Positions 1 to 12,088 of a DNA stretch of 64,000 nt are shown in pieces. The number at the start of each line of letters is the position of its first letter. Positions within the stretch are counted from its first letter, which is position 1. The position numbers and the translations under genes were made by a program. The stretch is from NCBI GenBank assembly GCA_026168455.1, contig CM047425.1, positions 4,996,001-5,060,000 on the forward strand, read 5' to 3'. The stretch is from Theocolax elegans (Eukaryota; Arthropoda; Insecta; Hymenoptera; Cerocephalidae). The notes beneath the pieces are model-generated. The model was given only the letters and a program-made list of their open reading frames with translations, had not been told where the DNA came from and ran no database searches.

Positions 1-1219
1 ATTGAAAATCAAATATAAAAGTAAATTGTGTATAGTTTGAACAAATTAAAATAATTATCAATATTTATTAAAATAATTTATAAATTATTTTAAAAGGTGA
101 CAATACAATATATCTAATCTAGCAGATTCTAATTATTTTAATTTTATACGATCAATACATTATAGGCACACAATAATTTGAATTGTTTATTAAATTAACG
201 AGATATAATACTTAAATTTTATCGACTAAGTCAATATATAGAGACGAAACAAAATTTATAATTAAATAGTAAATTAGGACAAATCAAGACACTAATTTCC
301 TATCACTATCTTTAATTGTAAAACAAAAATTCGATTCTTAATTTCCTTTCAAGCCTAGAATATTTAAAAGTCATGATTGCTTCCAATGTCATTTTTGTAC
401 GCATCAATTGTTTTATTTGGAATTCGACATATAGTGTTAGTTATGTTCAAATAAAAACAATGATTTGGTTTCCCATAATTTACCATATTATTTTAGCTAA
501 AATAAAATTTTTGATTGTTTGATCGTTCAATTCACTCGGTTCATAATAAAATTATGTGTGACATCCACATATAGGATATAATTTGAAATATCCCAGATAT
601 TGTCTAAGTTTCGATTGCAATAACCTGAAAAATAAATTGCTGCATAAATCGATATACTTTTCATCTGATAAGTAAAACAAATGTTGTGCTTGTAAAACAA
701 ATAATAATCACAATACTAGATTACATTGAGATGATTAAAAAATGATTAATTTGAAAGCTTTAGATGAATAAATCTTGTACCTCGGTATCTTATATTATAT
801 CATATTATCATTTGTATTCTGGATGATTTTAAACATTTGAAATTACTGAAAAGTAGTTTTAATCGCCAAAGATGCGTTTAGTGACCAAAAATTCAAAGTA
901 CTTCTGAATGTGTAGAGGGATAAAAGAAAAACCACCTAATTAACCATCATTTTTTAAAATTATGTAATAACAATTGTGCGGGATTGTAAAATGTTTGTTT
1001 TAAGCTAGCACGTGCAATTAAATTTTGGAAAATATTCTTAGAATAACACTTAAAAGGCTGCAAATGCAGATAAAAAAGCATATATATATATATGCTTTAG
1101 ATTTAAAATTTAGTTATTATGTATTATTCAAACTAAATTTTACATGTAAAGCTGCAGTTTAACAGTAATATATAATGAAATTGTAAATAATGCAATTTTA
1201 CCTTGATTATGTAACGTAC
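1..1219. other. AT-rich sequence left of the receptor array
   Basis: No coding region, RNA gene or repeat structure could be supported here. Exons 3 to 6 of the neighbouring receptor pseudogene would be expected in this interval on the minus strand, but I found no piece with the expected GEL..L..F-E-N or S-Y-F signatures. Confidence 0.5.
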
Positions 1220-2016
1220 CTGATACATAACATTCCAAGGAAGAATTTGAAGATGTGTTCCAATGTATATTTACCACAACGGAGCGGAGCGAAGATCACC
1301 AATAAATCAAACTAACACTCATGGTTACAGTATAGTCCAAATGTAAAATAGTCTGAATTTCATGAAACTGGGCCAGCAATTCTGATCCATATATCCAATA
1401 ATTAAGAATCTTTCTTGAAGCAGCTTCACAAATCACATTCGAGCAATATTATTTTTTATCTACACAGCATTATCGTGAAGAAGTCCTTAATGAAATAGTA
1501 ATTTGAAATACACATTTTTTATTGAAACATCTCAATTTAACAGTATAATAAATTAAACTGAATGGTTTTAATATTTCTTTAAAAATTGTCTTATCGCGAT
1601 AATTGGCGAATATACAACAAATCGTAACGTAATTCTTACTTAATATAATGTTTGCAGACTGAACCAATCCACTTACCTGAACGAACGTCGAAGTAAAGCT
1701 GAAGATCAATTCCAATCCTTAGATAAACGACGAGATTTTTGGTGTTGGCGATGCAGAATACAATGGTACCATATATTCAATCAGTCATTATTAAATTGCC
1801 GAAGATTTTCATGATCTGCAGCCACAATCCCGAACCAGTGAGCTCATTCTTAATATCACGTTTGCAATGCACGTCTTTCTTTGCCTCCAAGTTAACTGCG
1901 CATGACGACTGCGGTTTGAATGTATCAACCTGTGGGTAAACTTTTACAACCAAGTTTCGAATCTTCGATAACTTGACCTCGCGTGCATAAACAATTTTAC
2001 TTTGTAGCGAGTTCAA
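1220..2016 (-). pseudogene. Odorant receptor pseudogene (exon 1 and exon 2 relics)
   Basis: This is a decayed member of the insect odorant receptor (7tm_6) family, fourth in the minus-strand array. The exon 1 relic (about 2016-1677) has a GSGLW motif matching GAGLWP of the intact neighbour. It also has an in-frame TGA about 15 codons later and a frameshift before FSFTSTFVQ, which ends at a good GTAAGT donor. The exon 2 relic (about 1445-1220) keeps CGKYTLEHIFKFF, matching the HGKY..YPQ.LPF segment of the functional copies, and the CAG/GTACGT donor, but has lost about 20 codons and changes frame. Exons 3-6 were not found. It is unlikely to give a receptor. Family assignment rests on alignment by eye to the three intact neighbours. 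Confidence 0.65.
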
Positions 2017-2498
2017 CTACGTAAAATGCGAACTTAAGGAAGGAAAGAAAGAAGTAGGTAATACAAGAATACGTAGAATGATGGGTTGGAATCATGGTTG
2101 GTGAAGAGATTTTGAAGAAAAACCAATGATTCAAATATTGAGAAAAAAAATATGAAAATTACTCAAATGTTCATGCTAAATTGGTGGTGTATGCGACATT
2201 ATGATATTTTTCTAAGAGGTGACTGTTTCAAACACATACCGTGCTGGTTTAATAATTTGCTATCCAAATCGTTTGAATTCAGATACTTTTAATACAACTT
2301 TTCTCTTCACTAAATTTGTCCATACGAATCAGTTTTAATATATAATATTTAAATATATTGGATATACACGCTAAAATATTTGAGTTATTTTTATAGATAA
2401 TGTAAAACAATTTAAATCTCCATGTAAATTATTTTTGCAAGATGCGTAAAACCAATTGGCATGCTTTCAGCACTTATTCAATCTAATTCACTACTTTT

Positions 2499-3053
2499 TT
2501 AACGTGGTGCCAAAGCCAAGCTTTATCCTCCCTACCTTACCGACTTCCAAAATTATATAAAATTAATTATAATTAAAGAAGAAAGTTAATTTACGTAAAT
2601 CTAGGAGAACACTCCCCCTTCCTTTATTAATAATATATCTCAGTTCAAAATTTGAAGCAAACATATTGACAAGTTTTCGAGTAAACCCTTACCAAAAATT
2701 TTGACATGCGTTTTAATTAGTCGAGCGTACAACCTCAAATTGCACGAAATTATCATAAATTTTGGTAAGAGAAAAAAAGAAGGAGATGTCGATCTTTGAG
2801 GGTCAAACCAAGTTGAACAAGGATGAAAAACTCTTATTCTCAATTTAAAAAATCGTGCAAGAGAATTGGTAAGAGAAAACTCATCGATATTTTTGCTTCA
2901 AATTTTGAACTGAGGTAGATTATTAATAGAGGAAGGGGACTATCCTCGTCAATTTGCGTAAATTATCGTCCTTTTTTAATTATAACTCATTTTCTATGAT
3001 TTTTGAGACTGGTAAGTTAGGGAGGATAAACCTTGACTTTGGTATCTCCTTAA
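2499..3053. mobile_element. Palindromic TTAA-flanked MITE (family A)
   Basis: Terminal inverted repeats begin at TTAA on both sides. The left end reads TTAACGTGGTGCCAAAG; the right end, read on the other strand, TTAAGGAGATACCAAAG. Both continue into TTTATCCTCCCTA. A second inverted pair lies further in (CAGTTCAAAATTTGAAGC at about 2642 and its complement at about 2896), and around the centre are repeated TTGGTAAG motifs. There is no coding capacity. TTAA ends are used by piggyBac-type transposases, so a piggyBac-mobilised MITE is possible. Related copies lie at 17.6 kb and, partly, at 9.3 kb. Confidence 0.7.
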
Positions 3054-3781
3054 GAGTGAATAGAATTTTGCTACTATAGCTGATTATTTATAAAGAAAAA
3101 AAACTCGATTTTAAATGTAAAAATATTCAATCACCACATACATAGATTCCAAAAATAATCTTAAGATACAACAATTAATCTTTTTTTTTTGTTTTATTAC
3201 AAGTAACTACAGATGCTTCTGTTTGCATCGACTGTCTTACAAATTCTAACGTGAACATATTCTCTATTTTATAAAATACTACAACGAAATGTAACATGAG
3301 TAAATTACTTTCTGGATAGTGATCTACAATATAAACGCATACACAACAATTTATAAATGTTAACAAAAACAATATGCGCTATTTTCATATTCATCTTTTT
3401 TCTTGCAAAGTATACAAAACATATGCAATAGAGATTATAATTTTCTTTTCATTTTGTTTGAATATATTTGTTCAAATCGCTTTAAATGGAAGAACTTTTT
3501 TGTAGGTCTTTAAATCAAATGATATTATTGTTGTAATTTTTGGAGAAATTTCAACGTCTGTGTATTTTACCTAGCGAAAAATGTATCCAAACAAAAATGC
3601 ATATAAGACGTTTTCATAAAAAAAACGTATTTATTGTTAGAGTATTTCGTATTAAAAAAGTCTTCTCAAAGTCTGGATTAGAATTAGTACCAGTTGTAGT
3701 TTTCATAGCGCAACAGGTTATCAACTAACAAATAATATCAAATTCGAAAAATATTATGACTTGTCTAATTTTATCAATTTT

Positions 3782-6542
3782 CTACGCTTTTGCAACACCT
3801 TCGTCTAAAGTTCTAAGCAGAAAAAAGTATGATACCGATGTATTTAGTATCTGCAATTATAAAATTTATTTCACGTATTTATAAATTAACAACTAGAATC
3901 TAATTTAAATGTCAATGAATTTACCTTCGTAAACATGTCTAATCGAACGATCATACAACCCATCGCTGTATAAAACATTGGATTTTGCGACTGAACGATA
4001 AGTACATCATTCATGAATCTCAAATTACCAGATTCAGTCCACTGAGAATTGTATATCGCGTTAAGGCACATTTCACTCTGAAAATTAAATCATTTTAACA
4101 ATATAAATCAATCTCTTCGTATAATTGAAATATAGTGAAAGGATGTATGGTGAATTCAATGAAATATTTTGTAAATCAATCTTAAAAAATATTTATTTAA
4201 ATCTAAAAGATATTTATGATTAATAATAAAATTTTAGTTGAAAGGAAGATAGTATTCGAAACTACAAAATATTTATTAGTTTCCAATCCATATTTTTCTA
4301 TGAGAATTCAACAATAGATAGTTGTGCATCAAGAAAGTAATATAGACTATTACTCCTGAGGTGAATACTCAACAATGCAACTATACTTCTTATAAATTTT
4401 TCCAAATTATAAACTTTTTTACATTTAAATTTCATTTATGTTTGTGTAAGTAGGTGAAATAAATGTACATATACGCGTACAATAGTAAATTTACGAATAT
4501 ACAGGTAATAAAGTCAGTGTGCATCAAATAAAATAAATGTACAGGGTTTATAGTGAGTGCATGGAATCAAATAAATGTATAGGAACTAAAACGATTAAGG
4601 AGGTGGTATACCCGGTGTGTTACCGACCGGCCAAAAAAATATAATTATGACATTTACTTAAAAAAATATGCAATTTTATGTAAAACCTGAATACAGAACT
4701 GCACTAGATAATTAAATAATAAGTCATTCTACAAAGTTTCAGGTCAATACGGCAAAAATACCCTAAAAATTTCTGCACCGACAAATCAGGGATAATCGTA
4801 CATTTTCGGTGCAGAAAAATTTTTGTATTGACCTGAAACTTTGTAGAACGACCTACTGTTTAATTATCTAGTGCTTCTGTAATCAAATTTTACATAAAAT
4901 TGCGTATTTTCTGAAATTAGTGTAATAATTATCATTTATACTCGGTCGGTAATCCACCGAGTATACCACCCCCTTAAAGGAATAAAATGTGATATTTCTC
5001 TAATAATTTTCGTACACTAGAAATTAGATTTGGCGTTTATGAAAGTTGCTATTTTTCTGTCTTTATTATATATTTTTTATTCCATATGCTTAAAAATTGT
5101 AATGACTCTTAAATAAAAATGTGTTGGTTACTATTTTTATATTAATAGCAATGCGAATACCAGAACTAAAAAGTAAATCCCAGAAGTGAAAAATGACTGC
5201 CGCAAGTACAAAGTATTTTTATCCCTTAAGAAAAGTAATACAATTTTACTCCCTCGTTCGAAGTCAATAAAGTGGTCTTTACGGGTGGTTTGGATGAAAA
5301 ATATTTTATTGAATTCACTAAATATTTTTTCTACATTTCCCAACTTACTTCGACGTTGATTAGATTTCCACATAAAGCATAAGAATATGCTTGCACTAAT
5401 TTTAAAACACAATAACCCACTAGATAGATCCCTTTATAAATTGTCATATTCTTAGTCTGAATGATAAGAAAAAAAAATTTTAATTTTTAAATATATTTAT
5501 ATACGACGAATTAAATGAATAAAACATAAACTATTGCAATTATAAATAAAATTATGCATATACGGTACCTCGGTAGCCTGAAATATTATTGCACAAATTA
5601 TGACGGCGCAACTAAGCGTCAACCAAATAGCCATAAAGCCAAAAACCCGTTGCAGTAATCGATGCGAATCCATCAATAAAATATGTCGATCGACACATTC
5701 CTTAAGATCCTTCCTATAATTTTTACTGGCGCTCAAATTTTCGAAACGAGAGGACAGTAATCGCAATTCACCGATTAGATGCAATGAATAAAAGCAAAAG
5801 AGAGAATCAGCACCAACGTTGATACTCCAAAGGTAGAAGCAATTGAGTACCTCGAAACCGTAGATCGACCAATGAACAATTCCACCTAAAAGAAAAATTT
5901 TATTACACTGTAAAAATTACGTGTACAATGTTTACAGAGATGTACCTGGTTCGTAAGTGAATGGAATAAATTGCGGATAGGCTCTAACGTATTTCCCATG
6001 TCGAAAAGCCAACATCGGTGTAATCGCTATCATTCCAATGTTCAAACCAACGACGTAATTAAATACGTAAAAGAATTTCGATATGGCGGAATAATGCGTC
6101 AATAAGTGTGGACGAAAATTTGAATCTTTCAAATCTTCTTCGAAACGAGCTGTTACACTTCGATTGAGCAACTGCATATCTTGCCTATGCAGCAGCATCA
6201 TCGACACCTAGTTTACAATATTTATGTTTAGAATAGTTATCGCTTTATTACCAAATTTAATTCAAAAAGAAAATTGTGCAATTGACTTACTTTAACGGCA
6301 GTCGACGAAAAACTGAACATCAAACCGAGACCTTTCACCAAAATTTGAATATTACTTAAATTACTCAAGCAAAATCCAGCGACACCCAACACGGTAATAG
6401 CACTGGAAACCGCGGCACAGATATTTAAAAATATATCCAGTCCAGATTTGTATTTTCGTAAACCTGGCCATAATCCAGCGCCGATGAGTAAAAATTTGAT
6501 ATCGTTCTTGTAGCGCTCATATTTTTTCACCTCGTAGATCAT
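3782..6542 (-). CDS. Odorant receptor, complete, six exons (386 aa)
   Basis: This is an insect odorant receptor of the 7tm_6 family, a multi-pass ligand-gated channel subunit that works with Orco in olfactory neurons. Exons: 6542-6291, 6207-5946, 5885-5569, 5456-5349, 4077-3925, 3850-3782. All junctions are GT-AG and phases match, giving 386 residues. Visible marks are GAGLWP near the N-terminus, ARFEEDLK, HGKYVRAYPQFIPFTYEPG, GELRLLSSRFENL, SQNPM and the C-terminal SVSYFFLLRTLDEG. The conserved Y-x-F region of the last membrane helix is typical of the family. Exon sizes (252/262/317/108/153/69) nearly equal those of the gene at 7.0-12.1 kb, so the two are tandem duplicates. Intron 4 holds a MITE (4595-4977) and another repeat. 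The particular receptor subfamily cannot be named from sequence alone. Confidence 0.88.
4595..4977. mobile_element. Palindromic TTAA-flanked MITE (family B) in receptor intron 4
   Basis: This 383-bp element lies wholly within an intron of the 3.8-6.5 kb receptor gene. Ends are near-perfect inverted repeats: left TTAAGGAGGTGGTATACCCG, right (complement) TTAAGGGGGTGGTATACTCG, both followed by an ACCGACCG motif. Most of the interior is also palindromic: AGTTTCAGGTCAATAC near 4736 pairs with GTATTGACCTGAAACT near 4826. A single strand could therefore form one long hairpin. No protein is encoded. Confidence 0.8.
5105..5300. repeat. Dispersed repeat in receptor intron 4 (inverted relative of 7.6-8.0 kb)
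   Basis: The segment containing TTGGTTACTATTTTTATATT is found in reverse orientation at about 7610-7660. The segment CAATTTTACTCCCT followed by AGTCAATAAA is found reversed at about 7950-8000. The copies are diverged. Opposite orientation in equivalent introns of two receptor genes argues for an independently inserted repeat rather than retained ancestral intron sequence. Confidence 0.5.
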
Positions 6543-6971
6543 CCTACTTAGTTTCCACGCGATTCTTTTGTGTCATAAACGCGCATGACCGTTTCTCGCG
6601 AACTCATCGTGTAATAGATAAACTTCGTATTATAGGTGAATTCGTTTGGAATTTTAGATGAGCTACACCGATTATTACGCTTAGCGGCAATTGCAACGGA
6701 TCCAAGGTGGACAATTGGAAGGGGTAAAACGTTGCTTAGTTTCTTCTGTGCAACTAGCGATTGAAGTATGTATATCATATTGGATTTTGGTTTACTGGGT
6801 TTATCAAATAAATCGGCTAATATTTATAACATTTATTTAAGAACAAATTAATAATATATTTTATAGTGTAACATTTAATTCTCTCATTTTTAACGAACAA
6901 ACGGATTTTCTTATGTATGCAATCAAGTGTACATTAAATTTTTGTATAGAAAATATTGGTACTAACAGTAA

Positions 6972-9900
6972 TTATTCAACGTACTTTGCTTCTAAAGTTT
7001 TTAGTAAAAAAAAATACGATACCGATGCTTGGACGATCTGAAAATTATAAGTATATGTTACGAGAATTCATTTTATTAATATATACATATAATAACATTA
7101 CTTTAAATACCTTTGAGAACATGTCCAAACGTAAATGCATAAAGTGCATTCCTATAAAACGCATGGGTCTTTGGGATATAACGATTAAAACGTCGTTCAT
7201 AAATTGTTTATTACCGCTTCCTGGCCAATTTGAATTGTAAATCGATGACAAACATGCTTCGCTCTGAAATTAAAATAATAGGATAATTTAATTACAAATT
7301 CGCGTAGAAATAAAAAAACTCTTAATAAGATCTTTTAAGCATATCTGTTTAAAAAAAACTATTTTTAAAAAATGTTTCGAAAGAATATGAATTTGATTAT
7401 TGATATTATTAAGATTGTTTTAAAGTGTTATTTTATAAATATGTTAAAAAAGTTGTATGGAAATGTTATATAAACTCAAGAAGGAAAACGAACTTGATAA
7501 ACATCAAATTTGAAAAAGTATTGTTTGGCAAACGGGGTAGTAAAATTGTACTTTATTCTATAGTACGTAAAACATTTTTCAATCCCGCGGCACACACTTT
7601 TTAGCCTTCGCATTTACTTTGACGTAAATATAAAAATAGTAACCAACATTTTTTTAGTTAAGACTAAAAATTTTATGATCATGTAAAGCCAAAAAGAATA
7701 TAAAACAAAAACAGGAAAATTATATTAATACACAGAGGAAAAAAATTTAATTATTGTTGCTATCAAATAAAGTGATCTTTTTCAGGATAATTTGGGTGAA
7801 AAATTATATGTCCATTTCGGGAGTAAAAGGCGATTATTCCCTTAGATGAATTACAACTCGAAGTAGGAAGCAGCAACTTTTTTTCACAGGAATAAATGCC
7901 AATTTTACTTTCTTAGTGCATAAATAACTATTTCACCCTAATCACCAGAAAGTCTAATTTATTGACCTCTACGAAGGGAGTAAAATTGCATTTTATTTCT
8001 TCGATGATTTTATTTCCCGTTGACCCATTTTATTCATCAAAGACACGTTTTATTCACCTTAGACTTACTTTTTTACTTTATCATTTCAAATATAAAATTA
8101 AATTTATTATGTTAAGTTATATATGTAACCAAAGAATCTAATAATATTGAAAAAAATTAGAAATTAAAAAAAAATTGTTATACAATAAAGTGGCCTTTCA
8201 AATAATCATGGTGAAAAATTTGATATGCGCTTCAGTAATAAAAGGCGATTATTTCCTTGAATAAATTACTGACCTCGATAAATCTCAAGTAACTTTAATC
8301 CCAGGAATAAATGCCTATTTTACTCCCACAGTGCATAAATAACTATATTAATCTATTTACTATACTTTTAAGAAAACATCTTAAAAAAGTTTTACAAATC
8401 AATTTAATAAATATTTTTTTCAAAGGAACGTGTCTTGACAAGATCTAGAAAAGAATCTTAGAAAAGAGTATTTTGTATTAAATAATTATTATTTTTAGGC
8501 TTATTCAATATGACAGTCATTTATATAAGATTAAAAACAGTTTGTAAATTGACAAATAACATGAAACATCTGTTTTCATTCCATAAATAGGCAAGTACGT
8601 TTAATCACAAGGTTAAAATTGTCAATATATTTTTTACCTATTTTTATTCAAAATGTTAAATTCGGTTTGCAATGGCTCGGTCGGTTTTGAATGGTAAACT
8701 CGTACCCGGAGCGCCCGTATCACTGGGGAATGTATTTTCCACAAGTACTTTCTGAACAAAAAAATCGAGTGACCCTCGTCGTTGATTAACGCCAAATTGG
8801 GAGCATAAAAAGGGCGATATTAAAATAATATAAAAAAATGTTTAATTTACAATTAACGGGAAGTCGGACCCAATAACCCAAATTACAGGAATCTGCACCT
8901 TTCAACCTTAAAATTATATTTAAAATATTGCATTAATAATCTGAAAAAATTTATACGGATAGCTGAAAACATAAAGAAGGGCTTGACGTTTTAATTTTTA
9001 ATGAAAAACACATTTCTTAAATAACATTTGAGTAACAATGTTTGGTCGGTAATTATTAATAAAAAAAGCATAATCTTTTAACCCAAACATCGTGATCAAA
9101 TTATGGATTTGAAAATCTCGAAAAATTTGGATATATTATTTAAAACATGCCTAAGTGCTTGACGTTCGGCGTTTTTTAAAAACTTTATTCATTTGTTTAT
9201 AAAAGAAAATACAAAATGATCATTTTATGGGTCCGATATCCCCTTAAGAGTTTGTTCCGTAGGCAATTTTTGTTAATTAACTGTTAATAAAATATAACAG
9301 TATATATAAGAAGGAAAGTATAGTGCCCTTCGTTTAATGACTTTGTCTAACTGCGTTCTGAATTGCAAACAAAAATATCATCAAGTATATGAACTTTGTT
9401 ACACTTGACATTTTTTGGTAAGGATGATTCTCGAAAACGCAAAGATATTTTTATTTGAAATTCAGCACATAGATAAACTATAGATAAACGAATGACACTG
9501 AATTCTTTTTCTATACATACTATCACATATTCTGATTTATTATTAATTATCTCGTTGTCTATAAGGTATACACAGGTTAAAATTTTCACCAAGGATTATT
9601 AATAAAAAAATAAAATAAATTTTCTCGCGGATTCTTCCACATAGAACTCGGACAAGATCCTATATTTCTTACACGTATCACCACTAAAAATTTACCTCTT
9701 TAGCAATAATATTTCCGTACCATCCGTAAGTGTATGCTTGTACCAGCTTGATGAAACAATGACCGATTAAGTAACATATTTTCATGAATGTCATACGTTT
9801 TATCTAAATTTTGGGAGATAAAATCATTTACATAAAAACAAGAACGAATATATAATTGATACACTTTGCTTGTAATTTTATAGAGTACCTGAGTGGCTTG

Positions 9901-12088
9901 ATAAACTAGGCTGCACAAAGCAATAGCGCAGGTGATAGCGAGCAAAACGGTCAAAAATCCGAAAACTCGCTGGAGTATTTGTTTCGATTCCATCAACAAC
10001 AGATGTCGTTCGACAAATTCCTTCAAGTCTTTTCTGTAATTTGAACTGCATCTCAAATTTTCAAAGTGTGACGCTAAAAGTTTTAGCTCACCAACTATGT
10101 GCAACGAGTAGAAACCAAAAATACTGTCAACTCCGCAGGTCACGGTGAAGAGGTAAAAACCGCATATGGATTCGAAAATTAATAAGCACCAATGCAAGGT
10201 TCCTCCTTTTTGTTATAATGTTCATAAAAAGTGTATGTACAATCAATTTTGATAGCGAATTATATACAAAATGTTGGAAAAAGTATTGTATAAAGCGCTA
10301 GAAAATCACGGTAAACGTGAATTGGATGAATTTTATAATAAAATTTTGCTCGTTTATCTATATGGTATATATTCTACAATAGTAATATCCTACAATAAAT
10401 TTATGTCAATTTCACTGTAAAATTCATCATATGTCACACGTTTATCATGACATTCTGGTAACTTTCAGAATTAATTTATCACATTAAATAATTACGTTTT
10501 GACAAAATTAATATTTACAGATACATTCCATATAAAATCAAAATATATATGAAATATGAATATTAAACATACCTGGTTCGTAAGTAAATGGCAAATGTTG
10601 TGGATACGTTCTCGTGTACTTTCCATGCTTGATCATCGTCAAGGGCATTATGATCAACAACAGATTGGTTACACCTACAACGCAGCTGTGTAGATAAAAA
10701 AATCTTTTGAACTTTGGAAAATATGCCATCAAATGTTTCCTGAATCGAGATATCTTGAGATCCTCCTCAAATTTGGCTGATATACCTTCGTTAAGTCTCA
10801 TCAAATATTTCCTGCACCTCCATAAAGTGCAGATCTACTATAATGCGAATGTTAACTTTTTACGCGCAATAAAAGTATCTGTTTTTCTTTACTATATGAA
10901 AAACCACTTTAAAAAGATTTCAAATTATGAAAATAGATAAATGTTTTATTTTTTATAACTAAAAAGAAATTATTTTTTAATAATAATAAATTAATAAAAA
11001 TGTTTATAAATTAAAATTAGTGTATATTTCATAATTAAAACTTACGGACGTGAATTGTAAAGAATTTAATTTCTGTAATTAAGGTTCGACATCTACTTAA
11101 ATTACGATTTTCTACTTTTATTGTATTTTGATATAATCAGCAATGTAAAGCGGAAATTAAAAAAAAAATTGTACGTAATATAATGATATTTATTATTTTG
11201 TAAAAAGCGATTGACGTATAATAATTTTACAATAATCGAAATAATTTAATATTTTTTAAAAATAATATCCGCTAATTTCAGATTATTAATCAAAGATATG
11301 TTTTTAATTTTTTTGTAGTCCATTTTCTTGTATAGGTATCTGTTTTATCTACTCTCACATCTTTGTGTGTGCATATTTAAAAACAAATTAGTTTAATTAT
11401 ACTCAAAATATTGCGAGCAAGTGATGTTAATAAAACGAAGAAAAATAATATTGAAAAAGTATGCAGAAAAACTATAAATGAGTTTTGTAATGCAATTTCG
11501 CGGAGAAGAAAGTTTCAGAAAATCCTACCAAACTTTCTGTAAATTTGACTAAATTTTCACTAATGCAGTAACAAACTGCCAAAATCCAAAAAATTACTGA
11601 ACAATTTGTCAATTTTAAAAAAATTTACTAATATTTACTAAAAGTATATAGAAATTTTACTTGTGGGTTCTAGCAGTCTGTTACCGCGATAGTAAGAGTT
11701 TAGAAAAATTAACTGAATTTTTTCTCTCAGTCTAATACGAACCCATCAATTTCTAATAAATAACAATTTTTAGTAAACGTATTGTCATTCACATAAACGT
11801 GAGATTGTCAAATTAACTGATACATAAGGTTCTTACTTTAACAAAAGATGAAAAAAATGCGATGACAAGTCCTAGAGTCCTAGCCAGGGTGACAATGTCT
11901 TTAATTTGAGTCGTACAAAATGCGACGATGCTGCAAAACATCCATCCACTTGAGAACGCAGAGAATACATTTAAAAATGTCCTTAAACAAGGCAAACGTG
12001 GTTCAAAACTTGGCCAAATACCAGAAGGTACGAGTAAGCATTGAAGTCCACGTTTGTATTTGTCGTACTTCCTCGTCGACCGATTCAT
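6972..12088 (-). CDS. Odorant receptor, complete, six exons (384 aa)
   Basis: This is a second odorant receptor (7tm_6) of the tandem array. Exons: 12088-11837, 10834-10573, 10202-9889, 9803-9696, 7263-7111, 7037-6972. Phases agree at every junction and the product is 384 residues. Recognisable segments are PSGIWPSFEPRLP, AKFEEDLK, HGKYTRTYPQHLPFTYEPG, GELKLLASHFENL, RVFGFL, WPGSGNKQFMNDVL and C-terminal ASVSYFFLLKTLEAK. The start of exon 2 was placed at the TAG acceptor before codon ATC because it gives the same 14 residues before the conserved asparagine as in the other two receptors. Intron 1 (1.0 kb) and intron 4 (2.4 kb) are large; the latter is filled with short mobile elements. It is the closest relative of the gene at 3.8-6.5 kb. 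The odorant ligand is unknown. Confidence 0.85.
7770..8350. repeat. Two diverged direct copies of a non-coding repeat (7770-7935 and 8188-8350)
   Basis: Both copies start near AAAGTG.TCTTT, share AAAAGGCGATTATT in the middle and finish with AGGAATAAATGCC, then TTTTACT and AGTGCATAAATAACTA. They are separated by about 250 bp and sit in intron 4 of the 7.0-12.1 kb receptor gene. They look like two insertions or a decayed internal duplication of the repeat that also occurs near 5.2 kb. No reading frame is present. Confidence 0.6.
8853..9247. mobile_element. TTAA-flanked MITE in receptor intron 4
   Basis: About 395 bp with inverted ends TTAACGGGAAGTCGGACCCA (left) and, on the complement, TTAAGGGGATATCGGACCCA (right). 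No coding capacity. The TTAA-GGG ends resemble the other MITEs in this window but the interior differs, so this is probably a separate family using the same transposition machinery. Confidence 0.65.
9321..9500. mobile_element. Truncated copy of MITE family A
   Basis: The segment contains CCCTTCGTTTAATGAC, TTTGGTAAG, CTCGAAAACGCAA and GAAATTCAGCACA, in the same order as the interior of the element at 17563-17954. Its terminal TTAA repeats are missing. It lies immediately next to the MITE at 8853-9247. Confidence 0.5.
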
